A DNA stretch of 64,000 nt from an uncultured Pelagibacteraceae bacterium. Its GTDB lineage: Bacteria; Pseudomonadota; Alphaproteobacteria; Pelagibacterales; Pelagibacteraceae. The stretch covers positions 75,196 through 139,195 of the forward strand of contig CABXTC010000001.1 in NCBI GenBank assembly GCA_902515095.1, given 5' to 3'. Below, piece after piece: positions 7,616 through 16,034 of this stretch. Each line of letters starts with the position of its first letter. The stretch's first letter is position 1. A program made the translations under genes and the position numbers. Below the pieces are notes generated by a model. The model was not told the DNA's origin, searched no databases, and saw only the letters and a program-made list of their open reading frames with translations.

Positions 7616-7639
7616 TTTCGTTAGAGTTTCGTTAGAGTT
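7616..7639. repeat. Tandem 11-mer pair, right copy (possible integrase arm sites)
   Basis: Identical 24-base copy, in the same orientation, of the block at 5886-5909. It ends 116 bases before the crossover at 7756. The left copy starts 106-113 bases inside its own crossover, so the two ends are nearly symmetrical. Confidence 0.8.
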
Positions 7640-7755
7640 TTGTAGTTTAGGCAGGACAATAATGATGCGTTTTTCGTAAAAGCTAAATTTCAAAAAATAA
7701 GTAATGACTTGATAAGTATGTGAATCGTCGTAAAAGGGGTAGGGGTTACTTGGAA

Positions 7756-7794
7756 TTTCAAGACCGGTGCTTTCAACCGCTCAGCCATCTCTCC
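7756..7794 (-). pseudogene. Truncated tRNA-Ser(TGA), 5' half only
   Basis: Identical to the first 39 bases of the intact tRNA-Ser, from the 5' end through the anticodon loop; sequence after the loop does not match a tRNA. It keeps its own promoter at 7806-7834 and so could still be transcribed as a tRNA half. It is best explained as the host half displaced by integration. Confidence 0.85.
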
Positions 7795-7805
7795 GTGTGC
7801 TAGGT

Positions 7806-7834
7806 TTTATAAGTATAATGTTAAATATCAACAA
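7806..7834 (-). promoter_or_regulatory. Duplicated tRNA-Ser promoter in front of the truncated tRNA
   Basis: Minus-strand TTGTTG (7829-7834) and TATAAA (7806-7811) with a 17-base spacer, the same as in front of the intact tRNA although the spacer sequence has diverged. It would drive transcription of the tRNA half into the element. Confidence 0.45.
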
Positions 7835-7940
7835 AAAAACTAAGCTAAATTTTTATGAATTTGAGTAATTAGTAATAGTCTTTCATATAAAAATGTTTAA
7901 TCATTCAGTAAACATACAAACCTGAGATCATTCTTTAATA

Positions 7941-9203
7941 ATGAAGTACGATTTTTTAAAAACTTATAATGTAATATTAATATTTATAACGCTTTATATT
8001 TCACTTATAGTTGGTTTTTTTTTTGATGAAAACTTAAACCTGGGTGCTAAACCAGATTGGTATTTTGGTGATATACCAGTTATAGAGGCTTTATCTGTAG
8101 ACTTAAAAAAAACTTTCATTAACTATGATATGTATGGCCATCGACATTCGCCAGTATATTTAATTTTTTTAAGTTTTTTGAAAAGTATTGGTTTTGATTA
8201 TGATTTAATTAGATTTATCCATCTCAATATATCTATTTTATTAATTTATTTTTTTTTCAAATGTTTATCATTTAAATTCGACAATATTGAAAAAAAAATA
8301 CTGTTAATTTTTTCATTTTCAATCTTTTTATCACCAACCTTTAGATCTTTAGCAATTTGGCCAGATACAAGAATAATTGGATTATTATTTTTTGTAATTT
8401 CTATATTAGAATTCTTAAAATATTTAAGATACAAGAAAAAAATATATATATGGAAAAATACAATTTTTTTAATCTGTTCGTCATATATAAGTCCTAATTT
8501 TTCTCTATTCATAATCTTTTTCGCATATCACTATTTAAAAGAAAATAATTTCAAAGATTTATTTTTTTTATATATTTTTTGTTTAGCTAGTTCTTTGCCC
8601 GTTTTTTATTATATATTCATATTAGATGTAAATTTTTTAATGGTAAACACGCCAGGTGAAATTACTGGTGAAAATATAAGCTTAAGTTTTAACATTTCAG
8701 ACAAAATACTTATTATAAGTAGTATTATATTATTTCACTTAATTCCTTTTCTTTTAAATAAAAATTTTTTCTGCGAAATAATTAAAAATCTAAAAAAAGA
8801 TCTTTTGATTGTTAGTTTTATATTTGTAATTCTTATATATTTTTTTAATTATCAGATTAATTTTACTGGGGGTGGAATTTTTTTTCAATTTTCACATTTC
8901 ATTTTCAAAAACAATGTCCTATTTTATATAATTAGTTTCATATCTTTAATTTTATTATTTTCTTTTGTAAAAGATAATTTAAATAATTTTCTTATTTTTT
9001 CTATTCTAATTATTTCTAATGTACAAAATTCAATTTATCACAAATATTATGATCCACTCATGATGATATTATTTTTCTCTGTAATTATCATTCCTAGTAG
9101 TTTGAGATTTTTTGATAAAAAAAATAATATTTTTATAATCTATGCTTTTTATATTCTTTATATCATTTCAAGAATATTCAAAAATAATCTTTTAAGTTTT
9201 TAA
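7941..9203 (+). CDS. Polytopic membrane protein, possibly a GT-C type glycosyltransferase
   Basis: 420 aa with about ten or eleven predicted membrane helices and extreme Phe/Ile/Lys/Asn content. After the first helix there is an extracytoplasmic loop with a DWYFGD stretch and later a YGHRHSPVY motif followed by a helix. That resembles the first-loop acidic site and following segment of GT-C glycosyltransferases that use polyprenyl-linked sugars, but the match is loose. It lies just outside the right end of the tRNA-Ser element and nine bases before rarD. Treat the function as a guess and the membrane topology as firm. Confidence 0.5.
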   Translation: MKYDFLKTYNVILIFITLYISLIVGFFFDENLNLGAKPDWYFGDIPVIEALSVDLKKTFINYDMYGHRHSPVYLIFLSFLKSIGFDYDLIRFIHLNISILLIYFFFKCLSFKFDNIEKKILLIFSFSIFLSPTFRSLAIWPDTRIIGLLFFVISILEFLKYLRYKKKIYIWKNTIFLICSSYISPNFSLFIIFFAYHYLKENNFKDLFFLYIFCLASSLPVFYYIFILDVNFLMVNTPGEITGENISLSFNISDKILIISSIILFHLIPFLLNKNFFCEIIKNLKKDLLIVSFIFVILIYFFNYQINFTGGGIFFQFSHFIFKNNVLFYIISFISLILLFSFVKDNLNNFLIFSILIISNVQNSIYHKYYDPLMMILFFSVIIIPSSLRFFDKKNNIFIIYAFYILYIISRIFKNNLLSF

Positions 9204-9211
9204 ATCTACTT

Positions 9212-10090
9212 ATGAACGAAAAATTCAATAAAGGTTTACTTCTGACATCTCTAGGATCTTTTTGGTGGGGCTTTGTTGGAGTTATATATTTTGAAATGGT
9301 TACCTTTATTGGACACATAGAGTTAGTCGTTCATAGATGCTTATGGACTGCCGTAATGTTAATCTTAACTACTTTTTTTTTAAAAAAATGGAAAACTTTT
9401 TTAAAAACAATTTCAAATAAAAATAATCTTTTTTATCTTTTTGTTTCAGGATTATTAATTTTTATAAATTGGGCAATTTGGATTTATGCAGTAGCTACCA
9501 ATAGAATTATTGATGCAAGTTTTGGATACTTTATAATGCCTATCATAAGTGTACTTTTGGGGTATATATTTTTTAAAGAAAAACTGAATCAAAAAAGAAT
9601 TTTTTCCGTAATTTTGGTGCTTGTTTCAATTCTTTTTATGGTTTTTATAAATATTAAAGCTCTTCCTTGGGTAGGATTAATAGTCGCTTTAAGTTGGGCT
9701 TTTTATAATTTAGTTAGAAAAAAAATCAATGTTGATACAGATATTGGTCTTTTAGTTGAAAGTTTATATATTTTCCCTTTTGCACTAGCTGTTTTTTATT
9801 TTATTGCATCAAAAGGTTTAAACGATTTTAGTTTAGACAATCCTGGTTTAAGTTTATTTCTTTTATTAGCAGGACCAATGACAGTGATTCCTTTGTTCTT
9901 ATATGTAAGGGGAGTTGAATTAATTGGCCTAGGAGCTACAGGTATGATTTTTTATATTACACCTACATTACAGTTTATTTTAGGCTATTTTTTTTATAAT
10001 GAAGAATTTTCTTTAATTAAATTAGTGAGTTTTATTATTATCTGGATTGCTGTAATCATATATCTTAAAGATCTTTATGAAACTAATTAA
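9212..10090 (+). CDS. rarD: RarD-type EamA family transporter
   Basis: 292 aa with ten predicted helices in two EamA repeats. The N-terminal block KGLLLTSLGSFWWGFVGVIY and ELVVHRCLW are typical of RarD proteins within the drug/metabolite transporter superfamily. The substrate is not known; some family members affect chloramphenicol sensitivity or amino-acid export. The end overlaps the start of the lytic transglycosylase gene by 14 bases, so it appears to lead the cell-wall operon. Confidence 0.88.
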   Translation: MNEKFNKGLLLTSLGSFWWGFVGVIYFEMVTFIGHIELVVHRCLWTAVMLILTTFFLKKWKTFLKTISNKNNLFYLFVSGLLIFINWAIWIYAVATNRIIDASFGYFIMPIISVLLGYIFFKEKLNQKRIFSVILVLVSILFMVFINIKALPWVGLIVALSWAFYNLVRKKINVDTDIGLLVESLYIFPFALAVFYFIASKGLNDFSLDNPGLSLFLLLAGPMTVIPLFLYVRGVELIGLGATGMIFYITPTLQFILGYFFYNEEFSLIKLVSFIIIWIAVIIYLKDLYETN

Positions 10091-11078
10091 TTTAATATTT
10101 TTCTTATTTTTATTTCTCACAGTAAATAGTTATTCAGATGAAAATATCAATTTCGATAAATGGAAAAAAAATTTTAAAGATATTGCACTTAAAAATGGCA
10201 TATCTGAAAAAACTTTTGATATAACTATGCGAAATGTAAAATTTTTGCCAAAAGTGATTGAATATGATCGTTTCCAACCTGAATTTTACGAAGATACAAA
10301 AACTTATATTTCAAAAAGGACTTCTAACAAAAAATTAAAAAAAGGATTAGATTTTTATAGTAACAATATTGATTTAATAAATATAATTGAAAAAAACTTC
10401 CAAATAGAAAAAGAATTACTTTTGTCTTTAATGGGTATCGAGACCAACTTTGGTACTTATGTTGGAAAAATGGATATTTTATCATCTCTAGCTACTTTAA
10501 GTTATGACAAAAGAAGATCTGATTTTTTTTCAAATGAACTTTTAATTCTTTTAAGATTGGTTGATAATAATATAATTGATTATAAAACGCTTTACGGATC
10601 TTGGGCTGGTGCTTTTGGTTTTTTTCAATTTATGCCATCCACAATCAAAAATTATGCATTTGATTATAACAGAGATAATTATATTGATCTAAAAAATTCT
10701 GAAGATGCTTATGCATCAGCTGCAAATTATTTGAACAAAATTGGATGGAAGAAAGATGACCATTGTTTTAAAAAGATTGAATTGAGTGAGGATATTCCTA
10801 TAAAATTTTTGAATGTTTCAGCTAAAAAAATTCATAGTAAAAAAAAAATTAGATTATTTAAGAAATATATAAAAAATTACTCTGATCTTGGTATTAAAAA
10901 TGAAAATCAAAAAATTGCAATAGTGACCCCAGATAAGGATATAATACCAGATGCACTAACTTTGAGCCCTGCATACATAGTTTTTGATAATTATGAGATA
11001 ATTCTTAAATGGAATAGATCTTTAAGATTTGCTCTAGCCGTATGTACTTTAAAAAACAAGTTTAAAAATGAAATTTAA
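10077..11078 (+). CDS. mltB: Lytic murein transglycosylase, MltB family
   Basis: Cleaves the MurNAc-GlcNAc bond in peptidoglycan, forming 1,6-anhydro ends. 333 aa with a signal peptide (about residues 1-20, to NSYSDE). The catalytic Glu is in the LMGIETNFGTYVG motif. The GSWAGAFGFFQFMPSTIKNY block and the DAYASAANYLNKIGW segment are diagnostic of the MltB/SltB group. No lipobox is seen, so it is probably a soluble periplasmic form. Overlaps rarD upstream and the rlpA-like gene downstream. Confidence 0.93.
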   Translation: MKLINLIFFLFLFLTVNSYSDENINFDKWKKNFKDIALKNGISEKTFDITMRNVKFLPKVIEYDRFQPEFYEDTKTYISKRTSNKKLKKGLDFYSNNIDLINIIEKNFQIEKELLLSLMGIETNFGTYVGKMDILSSLATLSYDKRRSDFFSNELLILLRLVDNNIIDYKTLYGSWAGAFGFFQFMPSTIKNYAFDYNRDNYIDLKNSEDAYASAANYLNKIGWKKDDHCFKKIELSEDIPIKFLNVSAKKIHSKKKIRLFKKYIKNYSDLGIKNENQKIAIVTPDKDIIPDALTLSPAYIVFDNYEIILKWNRSLRFALAVCTLKNKFKNEI

Positions 11079-11823
11079 TAAGTTAATTATTTTAAGCTCT
11101 TTATTATTATTGATCGGTTGTAATCAATATTCATCTAATCAAACTAAAATATCAAATATTGTAATTGAAAATAGATATAAAAACAGTGGCTTTTCTTTAA
11201 TTTATAATGAAAATTTAGATATTAAAAAAAAAATTGATCAAAGATCTTTAACTATATTTCACAAATCACTTAAAAATAAGTCATTTGTTAAGATCACAAA
11301 TCCATTAAATGGAAAATCACTAATTGCAGAAGTTAAATCTAACCGTGTAAAATTTTCTCCATTTTACAATTCTATTATTACTGAGAGAATTGCGAATGAC
11401 TTAGATCTCAATCTAATTGAACCATATATAAATATTATTTTAATCTCAAAAAATTCAACATTTGTAGCTAAAAAATCCAAAACATTTGAAGAGGAAAAAA
11501 AAGTAGCTGAAAAAGCTCCTATTGATGGAATTAAAATAAGTAATTTGAATAAAGTTGATAAAACTAAAAAAAAATCAAAAAAAAACCACAAATTCTCTTA
11601 CTCTATAAAAGTTGCAGATTTTTATTATAAAAAATCTGCTCAAAATATGATTTCTAAAATTAAAAAAAAAGTTAAGATTTCTAATTTTAAGATCATTCAA
11701 ATATCTAAAACAAATTATAGGTTAATTTTAGGTCCTTTTAGTGATATAAATTCTTTAAAAGAGTCATTTGAAAAAATAAACTCTTTATATTTTGAAAATC
11801 TAGAAATAATAAAAAATGTTTAA
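11068..11823 (+). CDS. rlpA: RlpA-like lipoprotein with SPOR domain
   Basis: 251 aa. An N-terminal lipoprotein signal (LLLLIGC, Cys at about residue 18) is followed by a divergent double-psi beta-barrel region resembling RlpA (FVKITNPLNGKSLIAEV, about residues 70-125), a lysine-rich linker, and a C-terminal SPOR-like domain (about 175-250, SIKVADFYYKKSAQ to RLILGPFSD) that would bind denuded glycans at the septum. The position between mltB and dacA is the usual rlpA place in alphaproteobacteria. The catalytic residues of RlpA are hard to place here, so enzymatic activity is uncertain. Confidence 0.78.
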   Translation: MKFNKLIILSSLLLLIGCNQYSSNQTKISNIVIENRYKNSGFSLIYNENLDIKKKIDQRSLTIFHKSLKNKSFVKITNPLNGKSLIAEVKSNRVKFSPFYNSIITERIANDLDLNLIEPYINIILISKNSTFVAKKSKTFEEEKKVAEKAPIDGIKISNLNKVDKTKKKSKKNHKFSYSIKVADFYYKKSAQNMISKIKKKVKISNFKIIQISKTNYRLILGPFSDINSLKESFEKINSLYFENLEIIKNV

Positions 11824-12967
11824 AAAACTTATATTTACAATCTTAGTATATTCTTTAACCCTTTCTTTTGTTAGTGCAAATATTGAAATAAAAGCTAGAA
11901 CAGCAATTCTACAAGACTTTTTATCAGGAGAAATACTATATGAAAAAGACGCTGATGAATCAATTTACCCAGCATCAATGACAAAAATAATGACTACTAT
12001 TATTGCCTTTGATTTAATTAAATCTGGAGATTTATCATTAAATGATAGATTTATTATATCTGAAAGAGCTTGGAGATTATCGACCGCAGGATATTCGTCA
12101 ATGTTCATTATGGTAGGTGACGAAGTTTCTGTAGAAGATTTATTATTGGGAATAATTATTGCATCAGGTAACGATGCATGCATTGCTCTGGCCGAAGGTA
12201 TAGCTGGTACTGAAGAAGAGTTTGCGATTTTGATGACCTCTAAAGCAAAAGAATTAGGTATGGAAAATACCAATTTTGCTAATTCTTCAGGAATAAACGA
12301 CCCAGACAATTATTCAACTGTCAGAGACATTTTAAAAATGTCAACTTATTTAATAAAAGAACATCCAGATTATTATAAATGGTTTGCTGAAAAAGAATTT
12401 ACTTGGGATCGAACTGGTGGTGATCCTATTACACAAGGAAATAGAAATCCTCTATTATATAAGAATATAGGAGCCGATGGTATCAAGACTGGTTATTTAG
12501 CTGTTGAAAAATATTCTTTAGCATCTTCTATTTATAGAAAAGGAAGAAGATTAATTGCTGTAGGCAGTGGATTTGAAACAAAAAATTCAAGATCTAGAGA
12601 GAGTTCTAAATTGCTTACTTATGGTTTAACAAATTTTGATCTAGTAGAAATTAATAAAGCCAAAAAACCTATTGATCAAGTAGAAGTGTGGTTGGGTAAG
12701 CAAGGCTATGTGGATGTACATGTAGATGCCGATATATATAAAACAATCAAGAAAGCAAAAAAAAGATTGCTAAAGATTTCAATTAAATATGATGGTCCAA
12801 TTGAAGCGCCTATCAATAAAAATCAAAAAGTAGGAACATTTAAAGTTGTATATGATCAAGAATTAATTGGTGAATACGATTTATTAGCTTCTAATGATGT
12901 ACAAAAAGTGAATATTTTTACTAGATTAATTAAATCACTTAATTATTTAATCTGGGGTGATGTCTAA
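11816..12967 (+). CDS. dacA: D-alanyl-D-alanine carboxypeptidase (PBP5/6 family)
   Basis: Removes the terminal D-Ala from peptidoglycan pentapeptides in the periplasm. 383 aa with a signal peptide (to about residue 21, FVSANIE). The three penicillin-binding motifs are present: SxxK as SMTK, SxN as SGN in IIASGNDACIALAEG, and KTG in DGIKTGYLA. A C-terminal PBP5-like domain follows and the last residues (IKSLNYLIWGDV) form a short amphipathic anchor. Overlaps both neighbours, so it is part of a coupled operon. Confidence 0.95.
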   Translation: MFKKLIFTILVYSLTLSFVSANIEIKARTAILQDFLSGEILYEKDADESIYPASMTKIMTTIIAFDLIKSGDLSLNDRFIISERAWRLSTAGYSSMFIMVGDEVSVEDLLLGIIIASGNDACIALAEGIAGTEEEFAILMTSKAKELGMENTNFANSSGINDPDNYSTVRDILKMSTYLIKEHPDYYKWFAEKEFTWDRTGGDPITQGNRNPLLYKNIGADGIKTGYLAVEKYSLASSIYRKGRRLIAVGSGFETKNSRSRESSKLLTYGLTNFDLVEINKAKKPIDQVEVWLGKQGYVDVHVDADIYKTIKKAKKRLLKISIKYDGPIEAPINKNQKVGTFKVVYDQELIGEYDLLASNDVQKVNIFTRLIKSLNYLIWGDV

Positions 12968-13574
12968 AAAACCTGTTATTGTTTTTGAGGGAATCGAGGG
13001 CAGTGGTAAAAGCCATCATATAAATATTGTTTCAAGATATTTAAAAAAAAGAGATATTCCTTTTTTTAGAATAAGGGAACCAGGTGGAAGTATTAATTCA
13101 GAAAAAATTAGAAAGTTAATTCTTAACAAAAATTCTAACTTCAATCGAAATACAGATCTATTGCTTTATCTAGCATCCAGAAGTGAGAATATGATTTTAC
13201 TTAAAAAATTCTATAATAAAAAAATTATTCTTATTGATAGATTTATTGACTCAACTATAGCTTATCAACATTATGGACTGGGTGTTGAACTTGCTTTAAT
13301 TAAATCAATTAACAAGTCTATTTTATCTAATTTTAAAATTAGTTTTACTTTTTTAAATCTAGTAAATCATAAAAATATGCTTAAAAGATTGAAAACTAGA
13401 AATTCCTTAAATAGATATGATAATTTTAACAAAAATTTTTATAATAAAGTGCAAAATGGTTTTATTAAATTGTCCAAAAAAAATACAGCAAAATATCAGA
13501 TTGTTGACTCTAATTTAGATATAAAAGTTAATGAAAACTTGATAATTAACAAAATAATGAAATTAATAAAATGA
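12960..13574 (+). CDS. tmk: Thymidylate kinase
   Basis: Phosphorylates dTMP to dTDP. The P-loop is EGIEGSGKSHH, the DR-x-x-x-S-x-x-AYQ block is DRFIDSTIAYQHYG, and the LID region is KTRNSLNRYD. 204 aa from the ATG at 12960; the track start at 12957 is a GTG directly before it. The start overlaps the end of dacA by eight bases and the end overlaps holB as ATGA. Confidence 0.95.
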   Translation: MSKKPVIVFEGIEGSGKSHHINIVSRYLKKRDIPFFRIREPGGSINSEKIRKLILNKNSNFNRNTDLLLYLASRSENMILLKKFYNKKIILIDRFIDSTIAYQHYGLGVELALIKSINKSILSNFKISFTFLNLVNHKNMLKRLKTRNSLNRYDNFNKNFYNKVQNGFIKLSKKNTAKYQIVDSNLDIKVNENLIINKIMKLIK

Positions 13575-14500
13575 TTTTAAAACCAGTACACCAAAAAAAT
13601 CTCTATGGTTTAAATGATTTTTTTCTTAATTTTGTTAAATTGTATCGGAAAAATAATTTGCCAAATAAGATTTTGATAAGTGGAGATGAAGGATTAGGTA
13701 AGTCGACGTTAGCTTTTCATTTGGTTAACTATGTATTATCAAGAGATGAAGATTATAGCTATGACCTTAAAAACCTTCAAATTAATCAAGAAAACAAGTC
13801 ATATAAACTTACAATTAATGCATCAAATCCAAATTTAACATTGGTTGACTCCTTAAATGATAAAAAGAGTATAGATATAAATCAAATTAGAGATTTAATT
13901 TCAAATTTAAATAAATCATCCTTTAATAATAAAGAAAGATTTGTAATTATCGATAATATTGAAAAATTGAATATAAATTCTGTTAATGCACTTTTAAAGA
14001 TTTTAGAAGAGCCTCCCCAAAATATATTTTTTATCTTAATCAATAATGACAGATTTATTTTACCAACATTAAAATCCAGATGTATAAATTTTAATCTTTT
14101 TTTAAATCATCAAAATACTATTTGCGTTGTAAATAAGCTATTAGGAGAAGATATTTTTAACCACATAAATACTGATTTGTTCAACCATTATACAACACCT
14201 GGTAAACTTTATAAATTAATCACTTTTTTTGAAACAAACGGTTACAATTTAAAAGATTATCAACTAAAAGATCTTTTAAAATTGATCATTAATGAAGAAC
14301 TTTATAAAAAAGATATTTTAATCAAGAATATTTCATTTGAATATTTTGAATTTTTTTTTAGAAAAGAATTATCTTTAATTAAATCAAAAACTTTTGATAT
14401 TCATAATTATTTTATAAAAAGAATAAATGAAACTAAAAAATTTAATTTAGATGAAGAATCTTTATTTAATGAGTTCGAATATAAAGTGTTAAATGGATAA
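13571..14500 (+). CDS. holB: DNA polymerase III delta' subunit
   Basis: Clamp-loader subunit. 309 aa with Walker A as SGDEGLGKSTLA, the ALLKILEEPP box and the SRC motif (LKSRCINF) used for inter-subunit ATP hydrolysis in clamp loaders. The zinc-module cysteines found in E. coli delta' are absent, which I believe is common in alphaproteobacteria. The C-terminal domain is very AT-rich and poorly conserved. The tmk-holB-metG order supports the call. Confidence 0.9.
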   Translation: MILKPVHQKNLYGLNDFFLNFVKLYRKNNLPNKILISGDEGLGKSTLAFHLVNYVLSRDEDYSYDLKNLQINQENKSYKLTINASNPNLTLVDSLNDKKSIDINQIRDLISNLNKSSFNNKERFVIIDNIEKLNINSVNALLKILEEPPQNIFFILINNDRFILPTLKSRCINFNLFLNHQNTICVVNKLLGEDIFNHINTDLFNHYTTPGKLYKLITFFETNGYNLKDYQLKDLLKLIINEELYKKDILIKNISFEYFEFFFRKELSLIKSKTFDIHNYFIKRINETKKFNLDEESLFNEFEYKVLNG

Positions 14501-16034
14501 AAATTTTTATATTACAACACCGATATACTATCCTTCTGCGAAACCTCACATGGGACATGCTTATTCGAGTATAATTGCAGATTTCTTTGCAAGATTTAAA
14601 TCTATTGATGATTTTGATGTTTATTTTCTTACTGGTACTGATGAACACGGATTAAAGATACAAAGATCAGCTGAAAAGGCAGGGAAGGAACCCCAGGAAT
14701 TTTGTGATGAGATAAGTAAAACTTTTAGAGATTTATCAAAAACTTTAAACTTATCAAACACTGATTTTATTAGGACTACTGAGGAAAGACATAAAAAAAC
14801 TGTTCAATATCTTTGGAGCAAGCTTGAAAAAAATGATGATATTTATTTATCAAATTATTCGGGGTGGTATTCAGTTTCAGATGAGGCTTTTTATAATGAA
14901 GATGAAATAGAAGAAATTAATGGGAATAAAATAGCTATAACATCCAAATCACCAGTTGAATGGATTGAAGAAGAATCTTTTTTTTTTAGACTTTCAAAAT
15001 GGGAAAAACCTTTATTAGAATTTTACGAGTCAAATCCTGATTTTATATCACCTGTATCAAGAAAAAATGAAGTTATTAGTTTTGTAAAAAGTGGTCTAAA
15101 AGATCTCTCTGTTAGTCGAAAAACATTTTCATGGGGAATACCTGTTCCAAATAAAAAGGACCACATAATATATGTCTGGCTTGATGCTCTTACAAATTAT
15201 TTAAGCGCTTTAAATTATCCAGATACAAAAAATACACTTTTCAATAAATTTTGGCCTGCATCAATACACTTGATTGGAAAAGATATTCTTAGGTTTCATG
15301 CTGTTTATTGGCCAGCTTTTTTATTGGCTGCAAATGTAACTTTACCTAAAAAAGTTTATGGTCATGGATGGATACTTTCTGGAGATGAAAAAATGTCTAA
15401 ATCTAAAGGAAACATATTAGACCCATTAGAAATTATAGAAAAATATGGTTTAGACTCACTTAGATATTATTTGATTAAAGAAGTTTCATTTGGAAATGAT
15501 GGTAACATCTCACAGGAAAGATTAGAGAATTGTATTAATAGTGATTTAGCTAATAATTATGGAAATTTATGTCAGAGAGTTGTTGCTTTTACGATTAAGA
15601 ATTGTGAGGGAAAAATTCCATCTAAAATAAAGTTTTTAGAAGATGATTTAAAAATTCTAAACAAATATAAAAAAAATCTTGATAATATTAGGTCCAAAAT
15701 TGATGAACAAAATATAAATTTTTATATTGATTATATAGTTAGTTCGTTATTTGAAGCTAATAAATATTTTAATGATCAGGAGCCATGGAAGAAAAAAAAT
15801 GATCAACTAAGACTAAACACGATAGTTTATACTACATTAGAAATAGTGCGTAAAATAAGTTTTTTGATCTATCCAATAATTCCCGAGACATCGTTGAAAG
15901 CTCTTAAAATCTTCAATATTTTAGAACCAAATATAAAACTAGAAACATTATCAAATAATGAATATATACAAAAAGGTAATATTATTAATAAAATAGATAT
16001 TCTTTTTAAAAAAATAGAAAAAAACAATGATTGA
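14493..16034 (+). CDS. metG: Methionyl-tRNA synthetase
   Basis: Charges tRNA-Met. 513 aa, a short form without the C-terminal dimerisation domain. The HIGH-type motif is KPHMGHAYS, with KMSKS in GDEKMSKSKGN, and YVWLDALTNYL is conserved. The zinc-knuckle cysteines of the E. coli type are not present in the connective region, consistent with the MetG2-like single-knuckle-loss form. Overlaps holB and tatD by eight bases each. Confidence 0.96.
   Translation: MDKNFYITTPIYYPSAKPHMGHAYSSIIADFFARFKSIDDFDVYFLTGTDEHGLKIQRSAEKAGKEPQEFCDEISKTFRDLSKTLNLSNTDFIRTTEERHKKTVQYLWSKLEKNDDIYLSNYSGWYSVSDEAFYNEDEIEEINGNKIAITSKSPVEWIEEESFFFRLSKWEKPLLEFYESNPDFISPVSRKNEVISFVKSGLKDLSVSRKTFSWGIPVPNKKDHIIYVWLDALTNYLSALNYPDTKNTLFNKFWPASIHLIGKDILRFHAVYWPAFLLAANVTLPKKVYGHGWILSGDEKMSKSKGNILDPLEIIEKYGLDSLRYYLIKEVSFGNDGNISQERLENCINSDLANNYGNLCQRVVAFTIKNCEGKIPSKIKFLEDDLKILNKYKKNLDNIRSKIDEQNINFYIDYIVSSLFEANKYFNDQEPWKKKNDQLRLNTIVYTTLEIVRKISFLIYPIIPETSLKALKIFNILEPNIKLETLSNNEYIQKGNIINKIDILFKKIEKNND

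Larger units (their letters stand above)
5773..7755. mobile_element. Putative non-autonomous mini integrative element (1,983 bp) in tRNA-Ser(TGA)
   Basis: The segment is bounded by the 85-bp direct repeat and contains, about 110 bases inside each end, the same pair of tandem 11-mers TCGTTAGAGTT (5888-5909 and 7618-7639). That resembles phage-type att sites: a core site in the tRNA plus arm-type integrase sites. The intact tRNA now uses the 5' half and promoter on the element side, and the displaced 5' half lies at the far end. Cargo is a MORN-repeat protein, yciB, a small exported protein and a 23-aa membrane peptide. No integrase lies inside. The repeats are seen directly; mobility is inferred, and an old segmental duplication is the alternative. 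Confidence 0.55.
7756..7840. repeat. Right copy of the 85-bp direct repeat, attR-like
   Basis: Partner of 5773-5857 at a constant offset of 1,983 bases, with 78 of 85 positions identical and no gaps. All seven differences fall upstream of the tRNA part, so that part has been kept exactly. Confidence 0.85.
7477..7940. other. Gene-free region holding the right end of the putative element
   Basis: About 460 bases without a supported gene. It holds the right tandem 11-mers (7616-7639), about 115 bases of unmatched sequence with a GC-richer patch around 7730-7750, the truncated tRNA-Ser half (7756-7794), the duplicated tRNA promoter, and about 100 bases of leader before the next gene. I see no other structure. 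Confidence 0.7.

Noticed and set aside
5886-7639. CRISPR or insertion-sequence origin for the 11-mer repeats
   Set aside because: Only two tandem units per end, no spacers, no transposase and no terminal inverted repeats.
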